From assembly GCF_026107515.2 (NCBI RefSeq), contig NZ_JAPCHW010000007.1, positions 124,001 through 188,000 on the forward strand: a stretch of 64,000 nucleotides of DNA. Direction: 5' to 3'. Below are positions 26,404-35,286 of the stretch, one piece after another. Under the pieces are notes generated by a model. That model had not been told where the DNA came from, made no database searches, and saw nothing but the letters and a program-made list of their open reading frames with translations. Source of the stretch: Glutamicibacter sp. MNS18 (GTDB lineage Bacteria > Actinomycetota > Actinomycetes > Actinomycetales > Micrococcaceae). How positions within the stretch are numbered: position 1 is the first letter of the stretch; the number at the start of each line of letters is the position of its first letter. The translations under genes and the position numbers were made by a program.

Positions 26404-28407
26404 ATGACCGCGACGATTTCAAGTGAGAAGCCGCTTCTGTCCATAGTTTCAGCTGTCTTCAATGTGGAACGGTATTTGCAGCGATACCTGGACTCTCTCG
26501 ATGACCAAGAAGTCGATCGCCACCTCTTCGAGACCATCTTCGTTCTTGATGGATCAACGGACGGATCGGAAGAGATCATCGAGGCCTGGGGGCGGGACAC
26601 CACAGTGCGCCACCGGATTTTATCCAAGACCAACGGTGGACAAGCTTCGGCACGAAACCTGGGCATGACGGTAGCGACGGGCGGATGGGTGACATTCTGC
26701 GACCCGGATGATTTCTTGGCTACGAACTACGTGAGCGAACTCTGTGACACGATAAGAACAAGCGGAGAAACACCGCCGTCGATGTATGTCACACGTTTGG
26801 TCAAATACGTTGAGTCATCCGGGAAGTTCTCCTCCAAGCACCCATTGAACTACCGTTTTCGCAGTGGAAGCAGGACAGTTCACCTGAGGGCCGAACCCGG
26901 GTACTTTCACATGCACGGTCCCACGGCCGTCGTGAAGCGAGAGCATCTTTTGCGGTTGTCCCTGAATTTTAATGAGGAACTTCGTTTCAACTTCGAAGAT
27001 GCCCACTTCGTGGCCAAGTACCTCCTGGGTCACGATGATCCGACCATTTCTTTCGTGACGAAAGCCAAGTATTTCTACCGCATCCGTGCCACCAATGATT
27101 CAGCGGTTCAGTCCGGTTCTCGTCGACCGGAAAAATACGACCAAGTCCTCGAGCACGGGCACTTGGAACTGATTGAGACTTTGGTCCGGGATAATCGTCC
27201 TATGCCCAGATGGCTCGAATTCATGCTGATCTATGACCTATTGACCTATGTGCGCGCAGGGATGAAACCCCGTGAGGTGCGGGTGAACCTCGAAGCTGCG
27301 GCAGAGCAGCGGTTCCACTTCCTCATGGAAAGAATCATGGAGGGGATTTCGGCCGAAGCCATTGGCAGCTACGACCTTCCCCGAATGACTGATGTGTTAC
27401 GAGACGCCCTGTCTTTCGGATACAAGGGATCGTCTCCATCGGATTCTGGGTCTGCTGTGTTGCTGCGCAGGGATGTGGACCGCGGTCTTACTCTCGTCCG
27501 ATACCCGGGCAACAGTGATGGTCCTGGGCGTACACTCGCGATTGGCGATAACGAGTACCGGGCGGAATTCGCAAATTCGTTGCCGATCAGGGTGTTTGGG
27601 CGCGAATTATTCAGGTACCACTATCTTTGGGTCGGAGGATACGATGAGAAGAATCCGATGACAGCGGTGCACGATGGATCACTGGCAATCAGGCAAGGCG
27701 CAGTACTCGACAATGAAGATGCAGAGCTGTGGCTATTCATGGATTCCCCCGGCTGGGCTGGCGGGCATGCCGAGGCCATGTACTGGTATTCGAGGCATCA
27801 TTCGGCAATTCCCACACGGTTTGTGCTCCTGCCTGACTCGCCGGATTGGGAGCGACTGTCGGCACTAGGCGCAGAGCTGATCGAGTACGGCTCGTCGACC
27901 TATCGCTTGGCGCTGGATACTGCCGGACTTGTCGCCACCACGACAACGGAATGCCTGCCGAACCTTGACAAGAACCCGCAAAACGAAGTCCCGGGCGGAC
28001 CAAACTACGTGTTTCTGACTCCCATCTACACAGCAGAAGAGCGGCACGTCGAGCTACATAACAAAACTGTTGATCTTGTCTTCGCGGCGACCACGCAGGA
28101 TTTGCAGGAAATACTCCAAGCCGGATCCGCGTACCGATTTACCCGCAAGGAACTGGTGTGCCTTGAAACGTCGGGATACCGGGCCATTTACTTGGCCGTC
28201 GCTGAGGGCCCACGATGGCTATCGAAGCGCAGTACCAGTCCCTGGTTGGATTCGGGACTTCCTGCCATCACCGTGCGGCAGGTCTACCGCGCGATGCTCG
28301 GGTTGCATCGCATCAGGGATCCACGTGAGCAACTGTGGCGCCGGATTCGGGGATCGCGACCGATGGGCGGACCCGAGGTACACAAGAAGTCGTCGGTTAG
28401 GGGTTAA
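26404..28407 (+). CDS. GT2 glycosyltransferase fused to a truncated TagF-like domain
   Basis: The 667-residue protein has an N-terminal GT2 domain (about 10-230: LLSIVSAVFNVERYLQRYL, VLDGSTDGSEEII, and the metal motif CDPDDF). From about residue 438 it resembles the first Rossmann half of CDP-glycerol glycerophosphotransferases: ELWLFMDSPGWAGGHAEAMY, then YRFTRKELVCLETSGYRAIY. The region where TagF has LQHG reads FLTPIYTAEE, and the protein stops about 60 residues after the YRFTRKE segment, so the donor-binding second half is missing. The GT2 part is probably active; the C-terminal part is probably not a polymerase. Bases are visibly less GC-rich than in nearby housekeeping genes. Confidence 0.8.
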   Translation: MTATISSEKPLLSIVSAVFNVERYLQRYLDSLDDQEVDRHLFETIFVLDGSTDGSEEIIEAWGRDTTVRHRILSKTNGGQASARNLGMTVATGGWVTFCDPDDFLATNYVSELCDTIRTSGETPPSMYVTRLVKYVESSGKFSSKHPLNYRFRSGSRTVHLRAEPGYFHMHGPTAVVKREHLLRLSLNFNEELRFNFEDAHFVAKYLLGHDDPTISFVTKAKYFYRIRATNDSAVQSGSRRPEKYDQVLEHGHLELIETLVRDNRPMPRWLEFMLIYDLLTYVRAGMKPREVRVNLEAAAEQRFHFLMERIMEGISAEAIGSYDLPRMTDVLRDALSFGYKGSSPSDSGSAVLLRRDVDRGLTLVRYPGNSDGPGRTLAIGDNEYRAEFANSLPIRVFGRELFRYHYLWVGGYDEKNPMTAVHDGSLAIRQGAVLDNEDAELWLFMDSPGWAGGHAEAMYWYSRHHSAIPTRFVLLPDSPDWERLSALGAELIEYGSSTYRLALDTAGLVATTTTECLPNLDKNPQNEVPGGPNYVFLTPIYTAEERHVELHNKTVDLVFAATTQDLQEILQAGSAYRFTRKELVCLETSGYRAIYLAVAEGPRWLSKRSTSPWLDSGLPAITVRQVYRAMLGLHRIRDPREQLWRRIRGSRPMGGPEVHKKSSVRG

Positions 28408-28408
28408 A

Positions 28409-30079
28409 GTGGGCACTGTGATTCGAACAGTAATGAAACAACTTAAGGCCAAGGAGCTCGTCGAAGGCGCGCTGGGCAAGAAAGCCTACCGTTCCCTGCG
28501 AACCCAAGGTATTAAAGTCGAGCGCAAGGTCGGGAAGATTCGTTCGTCAGTCGTGCAACGGACGGCCAATCGGGGGGTTGATCTGGATCCGGAGCTCGGT
28601 ATTGTGCGGGACGGAATTGTCTGGACAACAGTGGAGAACTGCAACCTGTCCGAGGCGATCGAGGCGAACTTCCGATTACTGACCGAAAGCCTGGATCGGG
28701 CAGCCATTGAATGGTGGCTGATCTCGATGGAACCGGCACATCCACCGGTGATTGGCGTGGACCGACAGAACCGGGCAGAGCTCATCCGCGTTATTTCCAA
28801 CGATTTCGTCGCGGCTCCGGTGTACCTCAACGTGCGCGATGGATCGGTTCTGCTTCGCCATGTGTCAAAGGTGGCTAAATCCAATGAATTCGCTGAAGCG
28901 GACATCTTGGAGTTCCTGGAACCGCGGCTTGTAGGTTCCAGACAGATGCCTATGGCACGCAACTCGGCCACGCAGATCGAGTTCTGGGAGATCGACGAGA
29001 CCGGGGGAGCCACTGCTCCGCGCGAGAACCGTGCTGCCAAGGTACTGTCGGCCACCGACTTTGAACGCGTGACGACCACCGCCGGAAATTTCGAGGTTCG
29101 TACACCCAAGGTTCTCACCAAGCGGATGCTGGACGACGTCACGTTCCCGATCGATGCGGTATATACCTGGGTCGATGGCGATGACCCGGACTGGTTGGCT
29201 TCCAAGCGGAAATTCGATCCCACTGTTGTCGGTGGTGGCTACCATGAGGAAGCCAATCACGAGGCACGATTCCGTTCCCGGGACGAACTGAAGTACTCCC
29301 TGCGCTCGTTGGAGATGTACGCGCCCTGGTTCCGGAAGATCTTTATCGTCACCGCCGGCCAGCGGCCATCCTGGCTCGCTACGGACCACCCACAGATCGA
29401 GATCATCGATCACCAGGACATCTATCCTGAAGGGGAGTACCTTCCAACATTCAATAGCAACTCGATCATTTCCCGTCTTCATCACATTGAGGGATTGAGC
29501 GAACACTATGTCTATATCAATGACGACGTCTTCTTCGGTCGCCCGATCAGTAAAGACAAGTTTTTCCTGGGCAACGGGATCGCAAAGGTATCCACATCGA
29601 ATAACCGACGACCTTTCGGGGACCCGAACGTGGCCGACGAGCCGCACCTGAATCTGACGCGGAACATGCGTCAGATCATCGATGACGAGTTCGGGATTAC
29701 GATCTCCCGGGCAATCAAACACACTCCCCACCCGCAGTTGAAATCCGTGCACTTTGAGATGGAAGAAAAGTTCAAGGAGGTCTACGAGCGGACTTGGGCC
29801 AGCCGCTTCCGCCATCATGAGGACATCGTCGCAGACCAGTTGCACCACTACTATGCACAAGTCATAGGGCGCGCCGTCCCGACAATGCTGCGGTACAACT
29901 ACATCAACATCCTTGACGATCGATACGTGGGAACCATGGAATCTACCTTGCGGCGACGACACCGTGACACCTTCTGCATCAACGATGCCCCCGTGGAAGG
30001 AGCCCGGCCGATCGACGATGAATTCGTCACCGAGTTCCTTGAATCCTATTTCCCGTCGAAGTCCAGCTTCGAAAAATAA
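28409..30079 (+). CDS. Stealth-family sugar-phosphate transferase, copy 2
   Basis: A 556-residue Stealth protein, closer to the family consensus than copy 1: CR1 FPIDAVYTWVDGDDPDW (about residue 247), CR2 ARFRSRDELKYSLRSLEMY, FIVTAGQRPSWL, LPTFNSNSI, YVYINDDVFFGRP, a CR3 region with KHTPHPQ and a CR4-like end, LESYFPSKSSFEK. About 245 N-terminal residues are of unknown fold. The GTG at 28409 follows TTAGGGG and comes one base after the previous stop; GTG 28418 and ATG 28433 are alternatives. It is expected to transfer a sugar-1-phosphate to the growing wall polymer. Confidence 0.9.
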   Translation: MGTVIRTVMKQLKAKELVEGALGKKAYRSLRTQGIKVERKVGKIRSSVVQRTANRGVDLDPELGIVRDGIVWTTVENCNLSEAIEANFRLLTESLDRAAIEWWLISMEPAHPPVIGVDRQNRAELIRVISNDFVAAPVYLNVRDGSVLLRHVSKVAKSNEFAEADILEFLEPRLVGSRQMPMARNSATQIEFWEIDETGGATAPRENRAAKVLSATDFERVTTTAGNFEVRTPKVLTKRMLDDVTFPIDAVYTWVDGDDPDWLASKRKFDPTVVGGGYHEEANHEARFRSRDELKYSLRSLEMYAPWFRKIFIVTAGQRPSWLATDHPQIEIIDHQDIYPEGEYLPTFNSNSIISRLHHIEGLSEHYVYINDDVFFGRPISKDKFFLGNGIAKVSTSNNRRPFGDPNVADEPHLNLTRNMRQIIDDEFGITISRAIKHTPHPQLKSVHFEMEEKFKEVYERTWASRFRHHEDIVADQLHHYYAQVIGRAVPTMLRYNYINILDDRYVGTMESTLRRRHRDTFCINDAPVEGARPIDDEFVTEFLESYFPSKSSFEK

Positions 30080-30141
30080 ACGGTAGTTGATTTGACTGCC
30101 GGCCTGCGCTGGCGGTGCTACACACAGTAAGGAAACTGAAC

Positions 30142-31749
30142 TTGCGCAAGATCACCCAAATGCTCGGACGTGTGACCAATATCGGCGACGTCGGTGCCGT
30201 GGAGCGTATTGATACCCGCACCATCTCCGGGTATGTACGGTCACGCAAAGTAACCAGCTCGGATCTGCCAGTAGAACTTTTCATCAATGACACGTTGGTG
30301 ACCAGGACGACCTTGAACCCTGGGATCAACGGCAAGCTCCCGTTCGAGATCGGCGTCTATGACGTGTGGCGGTTCGCTAACCCATCCGACCGGATTACCG
30401 TGCTGTTCGACGGGACCCCTCTGCGGATGCCCAACGGCAAGGATTTTTCCCATCCGGAACGGGAAGGCAAGGAAGACCTGGACAAACTGCTTCAGCGCTA
30501 TGCGGCTGGTCAGTCCTTTGACGCCAAGGGCCGGATCACCAAGCAGGCCAAGGACCAGGACCATACTTGGCAAGACGGCGTGATGAAGCTCTATCAAGAA
30601 GTCGACCGGGTCATCGAGGAAGTCACTGGGTCCAGGTCGTTCCTTTTCAGTGGAACCTTGCTGGGATACGTACGACACAACGGATTCATACCCCATGACA
30701 AGGATATGGATTGCGCCTACCTGAGTTCGAAGGCCACGGCAGAGCAAGTCGCAGAGGAATTCGCCCAGGTCGGACATGCCCTGGTCAAGGCAGGCTACTC
30801 GGTGACCCCGAAGGCATCGTGCATCTCGGTGCGACGGACTACCGGTTCGAAGATCATGGTGGATATTGCGCACCTGTTCATCAAATCCGATGGTAACGTA
30901 GGTTTCCCCTTCGGGCGCGTGGGTACCGATGACGTCGACCCGGGAGTATTTCACCCTGTCGAAGCCGGTGAACTCAACGGGTACCGGGTCGGTATTCCTT
31001 CACAACCCGAGGCGGTCGTGGAACATGTCTACGGTGAAGAATGGTCCACCCCGGACCCAGGTTTCAAATGGGGGGAACGTCGGCGCAGTCGCGACCCCGA
31101 ACCCCTGCTGGACTACAGCCAACGTACCCGTATCGCCATGGACGACTACTATTCCCGCCCCGAAACCGCGGAACCATCCGCATTCAGCCAGTGGTTGGCC
31201 GAATCGGGAGTGCTACCCGAACTCTCTGCAGCCTACGATCTCGGGTGCGGCAACGGTCGAGACCTGCAGGTCCTGGTAACCGTGGCGAAATCCGTTATTG
31301 GCCTGGAACGCAGCCCCTACGCTGTCGCTGCCGCCACCAGCCATGTGGCTGATCAGTCGGCTATCGCGGTGCACCAAATCGACGTGTTGCAACCCGGTGC
31401 GATCGGCTCAATCGTCACTGAAAACCAAACGACCGGATCACGCTTGTTCTACGTGCGCTTCGTCCTCAACGGCCTGACGGACGCCGAACAAGGGCAACTG
31501 CTCCAAGAGCTGCAAGCGGTACTGCGCCCTGGGGATGTGCTGGCTTTTGAACACCGCACTGACCAGGATGAAAAACTCAAGAAGGCGCGCTTCCGTTCCT
31601 ACCGCCGCTTCATCAACACCGAGGAATTCGCCCGGCAGCTGCAGCAGATCGGGGTGGAAATCATCCACCGGGAGGAAGGTACCGGACTGGCACCGTTCGA
31701 GCGCGAGAACCCCCACGTTGTGAGGCTCATCGCAAAACTGCCCGAATAG
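30142..31749 (+). CDS. LicD-family phosphotransferase fused to a methyltransferase
   Basis: The 535-residue protein has three parts. Residues 1-125 form an unrecognised, beta-rich-looking region. Residues 140-300 are a LicD domain with LFSGTLLGYVRHNGFIPHDKDMD, whose aspartates bind metal and nucleotide. Residues 350-535 are a SAM methyltransferase with AYDLGCGNGRDLQVL. LicD proteins transfer phosphocholine or other CDP-linked phospho-alcohols to glycans. The TTG at 30142 is chosen because AAGGAAA lies 6-7 bases upstream; a GTG at 30115 has no such site. It ends the island. Donor and methyl acceptor are unknown. Confidence 0.82.
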   Translation: MRKITQMLGRVTNIGDVGAVERIDTRTISGYVRSRKVTSSDLPVELFINDTLVTRTTLNPGINGKLPFEIGVYDVWRFANPSDRITVLFDGTPLRMPNGKDFSHPEREGKEDLDKLLQRYAAGQSFDAKGRITKQAKDQDHTWQDGVMKLYQEVDRVIEEVTGSRSFLFSGTLLGYVRHNGFIPHDKDMDCAYLSSKATAEQVAEEFAQVGHALVKAGYSVTPKASCISVRRTTGSKIMVDIAHLFIKSDGNVGFPFGRVGTDDVDPGVFHPVEAGELNGYRVGIPSQPEAVVEHVYGEEWSTPDPGFKWGERRRSRDPEPLLDYSQRTRIAMDDYYSRPETAEPSAFSQWLAESGVLPELSAAYDLGCGNGRDLQVLVTVAKSVIGLERSPYAVAAATSHVADQSAIAVHQIDVLQPGAIGSIVTENQTTGSRLFYVRFVLNGLTDAEQGQLLQELQAVLRPGDVLAFEHRTDQDEKLKKARFRSYRRFINTEEFARQLQQIGVEIIHREEGTGLAPFERENPHVVRLIAKLPE

Positions 31750-31770
31750 GCACCTCGGGTCGTCGCGCGT

Positions 31771-31800
31771 TTGGTCAGTGCGATTAAGGTGGGCTAAGAT
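31771..31800 (+). promoter_or_regulatory. Putative sigma-A-type promoter for the DUF177-rpmF-rnc operon
   Basis: TTGGTC (31771-31776) and TAAGAT (31795-31800) are spaced by 18 bases. Transcription would start near 31807, leaving a short leader before the AGAGGAG ribosome-binding site at 31821-31827. Confidence 0.45.
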
Positions 31801-31889
31801 GAAATGTCGGTCTATGTTCAAGAGGAGTTATCATCAGCGAAAAGCGTTCTGATCGGTCGTCACACGGCGTCCCTGATCACAACTCTCCT

Positions 31890-32453
31890 TTGGTTATTTC
31901 AACCAAAGAGCTCGGGCGATCACCCGGGTCGATGATATCTCTGATTGAGCAGATACCCGCGCCCACGGAAGTGGGCGTAGCACTCATTGGTGTTCGTGAA
32001 GGATCCGAGATTTCCTTGGATCTGAGGCTCGAATCCGTACATGAGGGTGTTCTGGTTTCCGGAGTCGCCACGGTGGAAATCGCCGGTGAATGCGGCCGTT
32101 GCCTGACACCCATCGAGTATGATTATGATGCCGATATTCAGGAGCTCTTCTACTATGAAGAGAATACCGAAATCGAGCAAGATGATGAAGTAGACCAGTA
32201 CTGGGTCATCGGCGATTACGTCGATATCGACCCGGTGCTGCGGAACGCAGTGGTAACCGCCCTGCCGTTCCAGCCGGTATGCCGGGAAGATTGTTTAGGG
32301 CTTTGCAGCGAATGTGGCAAGAACCTTAACGAGGATCCTGAGCATCACCATGAGGTCCTTGATCCTCGTTGGGCAGCGCTTGCGCAGCTGGCCGACATAG
32401 TCGCAGAGGATGCGACACCAAGTAAAACGTCAGACGAGAGAGAAGAGAAGTAG
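31890..32453 (+). CDS. DUF177 (YceD) family protein
   Basis: Small acidic protein encoded with rpmF and implicated in 23S rRNA or ribosome metabolism in other bacteria; its exact role is not established. From the TTG at 31890 it has 187 residues, with LGRSPGSM, the pair GECGRC and the four-cysteine segment [13 protein letters not shown], which may bind zinc. Position suggests a longer protein: AGAGGAG lies at 31821-31827 and the frame is open from 31803, but has no ATG, GTG or TTG before 31890. An AUC start at 31833 would add SEKRSDRSSHGVPDHNSP. rpmF starts 2 bases after the stop. Confidence 0.9.
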   Translation: MVISTKELGRSPGSMISLIEQIPAPTEVGVALIGVREGSEISLDLRLESVHEGVLVSGVATVEIAGECGRCLTPIEYDYDADIQELFYYEENTEIEQDDEVDQYWVIGDYVDIDPVLRNAVVTALPFQPVCREDCLGLCSECGKNLNEDPEHHHEVLDPRWAALAQLADIVAEDATPSKTSDEREEK

Positions 32454-32455
32454 TC

Positions 32456-32659
32456 GTGGCTGTTCCAAAGCGGAAGATGTCCCGTGCGAATACTCGTGCC
32501 CGCCGTTCTCAGTGGAAGGCTACCGCACCGAACCTGGTGAAGACCGTTGAAAACGGCCGCGTCACCTACAGCCTGCCGCACCAGGCCAAGGTCGTAACCG
32601 ACTCGGCCGGTACCGAGCTGTTCCTTGAGTACAAGGGTCGCAAGGTCGCCGACGTCTAA
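32456..32659 (+). CDS. rpmF: 50S ribosomal protein L32
   Basis: Ribosomal large-subunit protein of 67 residues, starting [22 protein letters not shown], the conserved L32 N terminus. The zinc-binding cysteine pairs found in some L32 proteins are absent, so this is a cysteine-free form. GTG start at 32456, with the ribosome-binding sequence AGAGAAGAG inside the end of the DUF177 gene. rnc starts 2 bases after the stop. Confidence 0.96.
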   Translation: MAVPKRKMSRANTRARRSQWKATAPNLVKTVENGRVTYSLPHQAKVVTDSAGTELFLEYKGRKVADV

Positions 32660-32661
32660 GC

Positions 32662-33366
32662 ATGTCTTCTAAAGAAGAACTTCAGAAGCGTCTCGGAGTC
32701 ACTATTGACTCCGAGACGCTTCGTCTTGCACTGACCCACCGTTCCTACGCGTATGAGAACGGTGGCATTCCCACCAACGAGCGCCTCGAATTCCTGGGTG
32801 ATTCGATCCTGGGTTTCTGTATCGCCGAGTACCTTTACGAGACCCAACCGGATCTCGCCGAAGGAGACCTGGCCAAACGCCGTGCCGCCGTGGTGAGCAT
32901 GCGCGCCCTGGCCTCCGTGGCCCGGCAGCTGGACTTGGGCCACCATATTTACCTTGGCCGTGGTGAAAAACAGTCTGACGGAGCCAATAAGGCCTCGATC
33001 CTCGCCGATACCGTGGAAGCGATCTTCGGAGCCGTCTACCTGCACCATGGGATCGAAGTCGTTCGTTCCTTGATCCTGCGCCTGATCACTCCCATGCTTG
33101 AAGATGGTGAACTGCTCGGGGCAGCCACCGACTGGAAGACTGTGATCCAGGAAGAGGCCGCCGGCAACAAGCTCGGTGAAGTTTTCTACGAGGTCACCGG
33201 TACCGGTCCGGACCATGCCCGCGCCTATACAGCCATCCTCAACATTGGTCAGAGGGTCTTGGCCGAAGGCCACGGACCGTCCAAGAAGGAAGCCGAACAG
33301 GAAGCCGCCCGCCTGAGCTGGAAACTGCTGCACCCGGATGAACCGGGAACTCCCACCTCAAAATGA
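32662..33366 (+). CDS. rnc: Ribonuclease III
   Basis: Double-strand-specific endoribonuclease for rRNA and mRNA processing. The 234-residue protein has the catalytic signature NERLEFLGDSILGF, the second acidic site in DTVEAIFGAVY, and a C-terminal double-stranded-RNA-binding domain (about 160-225, including GHGPSKKEAEQEAA). It is tightly packed between rpmF and mutM, the order found across actinobacteria. Confidence 0.97.
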   Translation: MSSKEELQKRLGVTIDSETLRLALTHRSYAYENGGIPTNERLEFLGDSILGFCIAEYLYETQPDLAEGDLAKRRAAVVSMRALASVARQLDLGHHIYLGRGEKQSDGANKASILADTVEAIFGAVYLHHGIEVVRSLILRLITPMLEDGELLGAATDWKTVIQEEAAGNKLGEVFYEVTGTGPDHARAYTAILNIGQRVLAEGHGPSKKEAEQEAARLSWKLLHPDEPGTPTSK

Positions 33367-33378
33367 CGTGGGTTATAC

Positions 33379-34302
33379 ATGCCTGAACTTCCCGAAGTTG
33401 AAGTAGTTCGCCGAGGACTGGACTCCTGGGTCCGGGGCAGACGTATCGAAGCTGCCGAGGTGCTCGATGCCCGTTCGGTACGCCGTCACGTCGAAGGTCC
33501 CGAGGACTTCAGGCAGACCCTCCAAGGTCGCACCGTGGAATCCGTGGTGCGCCGTGGTAAGTTCCTGTGGCTGAACCTGTCAGGGCTGCCAACTCCCGCG
33601 GCTTTGGTGGCGCATCTGGGAATGAGTGGTCAGCTGCTGATCGAGGGGCCCGATGCACCTGACGAAAAACACCTCAAGGTTCGGCTATCGCTCAGCGAGC
33701 GGGCTGATGCCCCCGAGGAACTGAGATTCATTGATCAGCGTATCTTCGGCGGGATGTTCCTCTCGCCCCTGGTGCAGACCCCTGACGGTGGTCCCGGGGG
33801 AGCAGGCAGCGATCTTCCGCTCATGCCCCATGCGGCAGCCCACATAGCCCGGGACGTGCTGGACCCTTTCAGGACCCCAGATATGCTGTACTCTGCCCTG
33901 CGCCGGCGGACCACGCAGGTCAAGCGTGCCATTCTCGACCAAGGTGTCATCGCCGGGGTCGGCAACATCTACGCGGATGAAGCATTGTGGCAGGCCGGAT
34001 TCTCCGGTCTACGCAATAGCGCCACGATCCGCAGGCCTGAAGTCACCCGGCTGGATGAAGCGCTGAAGGATGTCATGCTCCGGGCACTGGAGGCCGGTGG
34101 CACAAGCTTCGACTCCCTCTACGTGAATGTCAACGGGGCCAGCGGCTACTTCGACCGGTCGCTGAACGTCTATGGGCGGGAAGGCAAGGAATGCCAACGA
34201 TGCGCCGGCGAAGGTCGCATCTCGCTGATCCGGCGTGACGCCTTCATGGGCCGCTCCTCCTTTACCTGCCCGGTGTGCCAGCCTCGACCCCGTCGGAGCT
34301 GA
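33379..34302 (+). CDS. mutM: Formamidopyrimidine-DNA glycosylase MutM (Fpg)
   Basis: Base-excision repair glycosylase/AP lyase for 8-oxoguanine and formamidopyrimidines. The N terminus is MPELPEVEVVRRGL, with Pro2 and Glu3 as catalytic residues; RRGKFLW supplies the conserved lysine. GVGNIYADEAL is the helix-two-turn-helix, and the C-terminal zinc finger uses CQRC and CPVC. At 307 residues it is slightly longer than E. coli Fpg because of a Gly-rich insert around residues 134-143. It follows rnc by 12 bases. Confidence 0.97.
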   Translation: MPELPEVEVVRRGLDSWVRGRRIEAAEVLDARSVRRHVEGPEDFRQTLQGRTVESVVRRGKFLWLNLSGLPTPAALVAHLGMSGQLLIEGPDAPDEKHLKVRLSLSERADAPEELRFIDQRIFGGMFLSPLVQTPDGGPGGAGSDLPLMPHAAAHIARDVLDPFRTPDMLYSALRRRTTQVKRAILDQGVIAGVGNIYADEALWQAGFSGLRNSATIRRPEVTRLDEALKDVMLRALEAGGTSFDSLYVNVNGASGYFDRSLNVYGREGKECQRCAGEGRISLIRRDAFMGRSSFTCPVCQPRPRRS

Positions 34303-34323
34303 GCCGAGGGTGACCGCATCTTC

Positions 34324-35136
34324 CTACGAAAAATCCTTGAGCACCTGCGTGTTGTAATCCGACCAGAGTTCAACCGCCCAGGGACCGAACGCCCTGTCGG
34401 TGAGCGTGACGCATGCCAGCCGGTGCTCCGGGTCCACCCAGAGGAAGGTGCCGGACTGGCCGAAGTGGCCGAACGTGGTCGCCGGATGGTTGGCACCGGT
34501 CCAATGCGGTGATTTGGAACCGCGGATCTCGAAGCCCAGACCCCAGTCGTTGGGGCTCTGTCGCCCGTACCCCGGCAGGATCCCGGCCACGCCCTCGAAG
34601 TGAACCCTGGTCGCATCCTCCAGGGTCTGCGGCGCAAGGAGAGTGGGATTCAGCAGCTCCGCGGCGAAGAGTGCGAGGTCCTGGGCGGTGGACACGCCGT
34701 CCTTGGCAGCACTGCCTACCAGGGTGGTGCGGGACATACCCAAGGGAGCGAAAACAGCCTCGGTCACGTACTCGGTAAACCCGATTCCCGCAGATCCCTC
34801 CAGGTGACGAGCCAACACATCGAATCCCATGTTGGAGTACCCTCGTTTGCTGCCCGGCTCGAAACGGATCTTGTCGCTGTCGAAGTCATACCCGGCGGTG
34901 TGCGCCAGCAGATGATGTACGGTGGCGCCTTCGGGGCCGGCGGGATCCTCCAGGCTGATGGCTTCTTCCTCCAGTGCCAGCAGGAAAGCATAGGCGCTGA
35001 GCAGTTTGGTGACCGAGGCCAGCGGGTACTGGCGGCTTACGTCACCGACTGATCCGGAGACCTTACCGGAGCCATCAACTACCAGGCTCACCGCACTGTC
35101 CACCGGCCATTGTTCGATCTGCTTCAGCGCATCCAC
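34324..35136 (-). CDS. Serine hydrolase (beta-lactamase/DD-peptidase class C family)
   Basis: A 270-residue penicillin-binding-like hydrolase. The SxxK motif is SVTK (LASVTKLLSA), the YxN motif is YSN (RGYSNMGFDV), and the third motif is HFGQSG. No signal peptide is seen, so it is probably cytoplasmic, unlike secreted beta-lactamases. Substrate unknown; esterase or peptidase activity is equally possible. It interrupts the plus-strand mutM-smc run, and its start lies 150 bases upstream of smc. Confidence 0.85.
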   Translation of the reverse strand: MDALKQIEQWPVDSAVSLVVDGSGKVSGSVGDVSRQYPLASVTKLLSAYAFLLALEEEAISLEDPAGPEGATVHHLLAHTAGYDFDSDKIRFEPGSKRGYSNMGFDVLARHLEGSAGIGFTEYVTEAVFAPLGMSRTTLVGSAAKDGVSTAQDLALFAAELLNPTLLAPQTLEDATRVHFEGVAGILPGYGRQSPNDWGLGFEIRGSKSPHWTGANHPATTFGHFGQSGTFLWVDPEHRLACVTLTDRAFGPWAVELWSDYNTQVLKDFS

Positions 35137-35286
35137 ATTGAATCCAATCTCATGGGTTATTCACATCGGTATCACGCGGGGCAAGCGCAATATCAGGGGT
35201 TAGCTTCGATAGAATTGCAGGGTCCAGTCAACCCTATCCACCTCACCAGCCTATATCCGACACAGAGAACCCAGGAATCCATCACC

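Noticed and set aside
28070-28408. N-terminal extension of Stealth copy 2
   Set aside because: It lies inside the preceding GT2/TagF-like gene in another frame and is not Stealth-like.
35110-35286. N-terminal extension of SMC
   Set aside because: SMC begins with the HLKTLTVRGFKSF segment at 35287; the upstream part is the promoter and the divergent hydrolase start.
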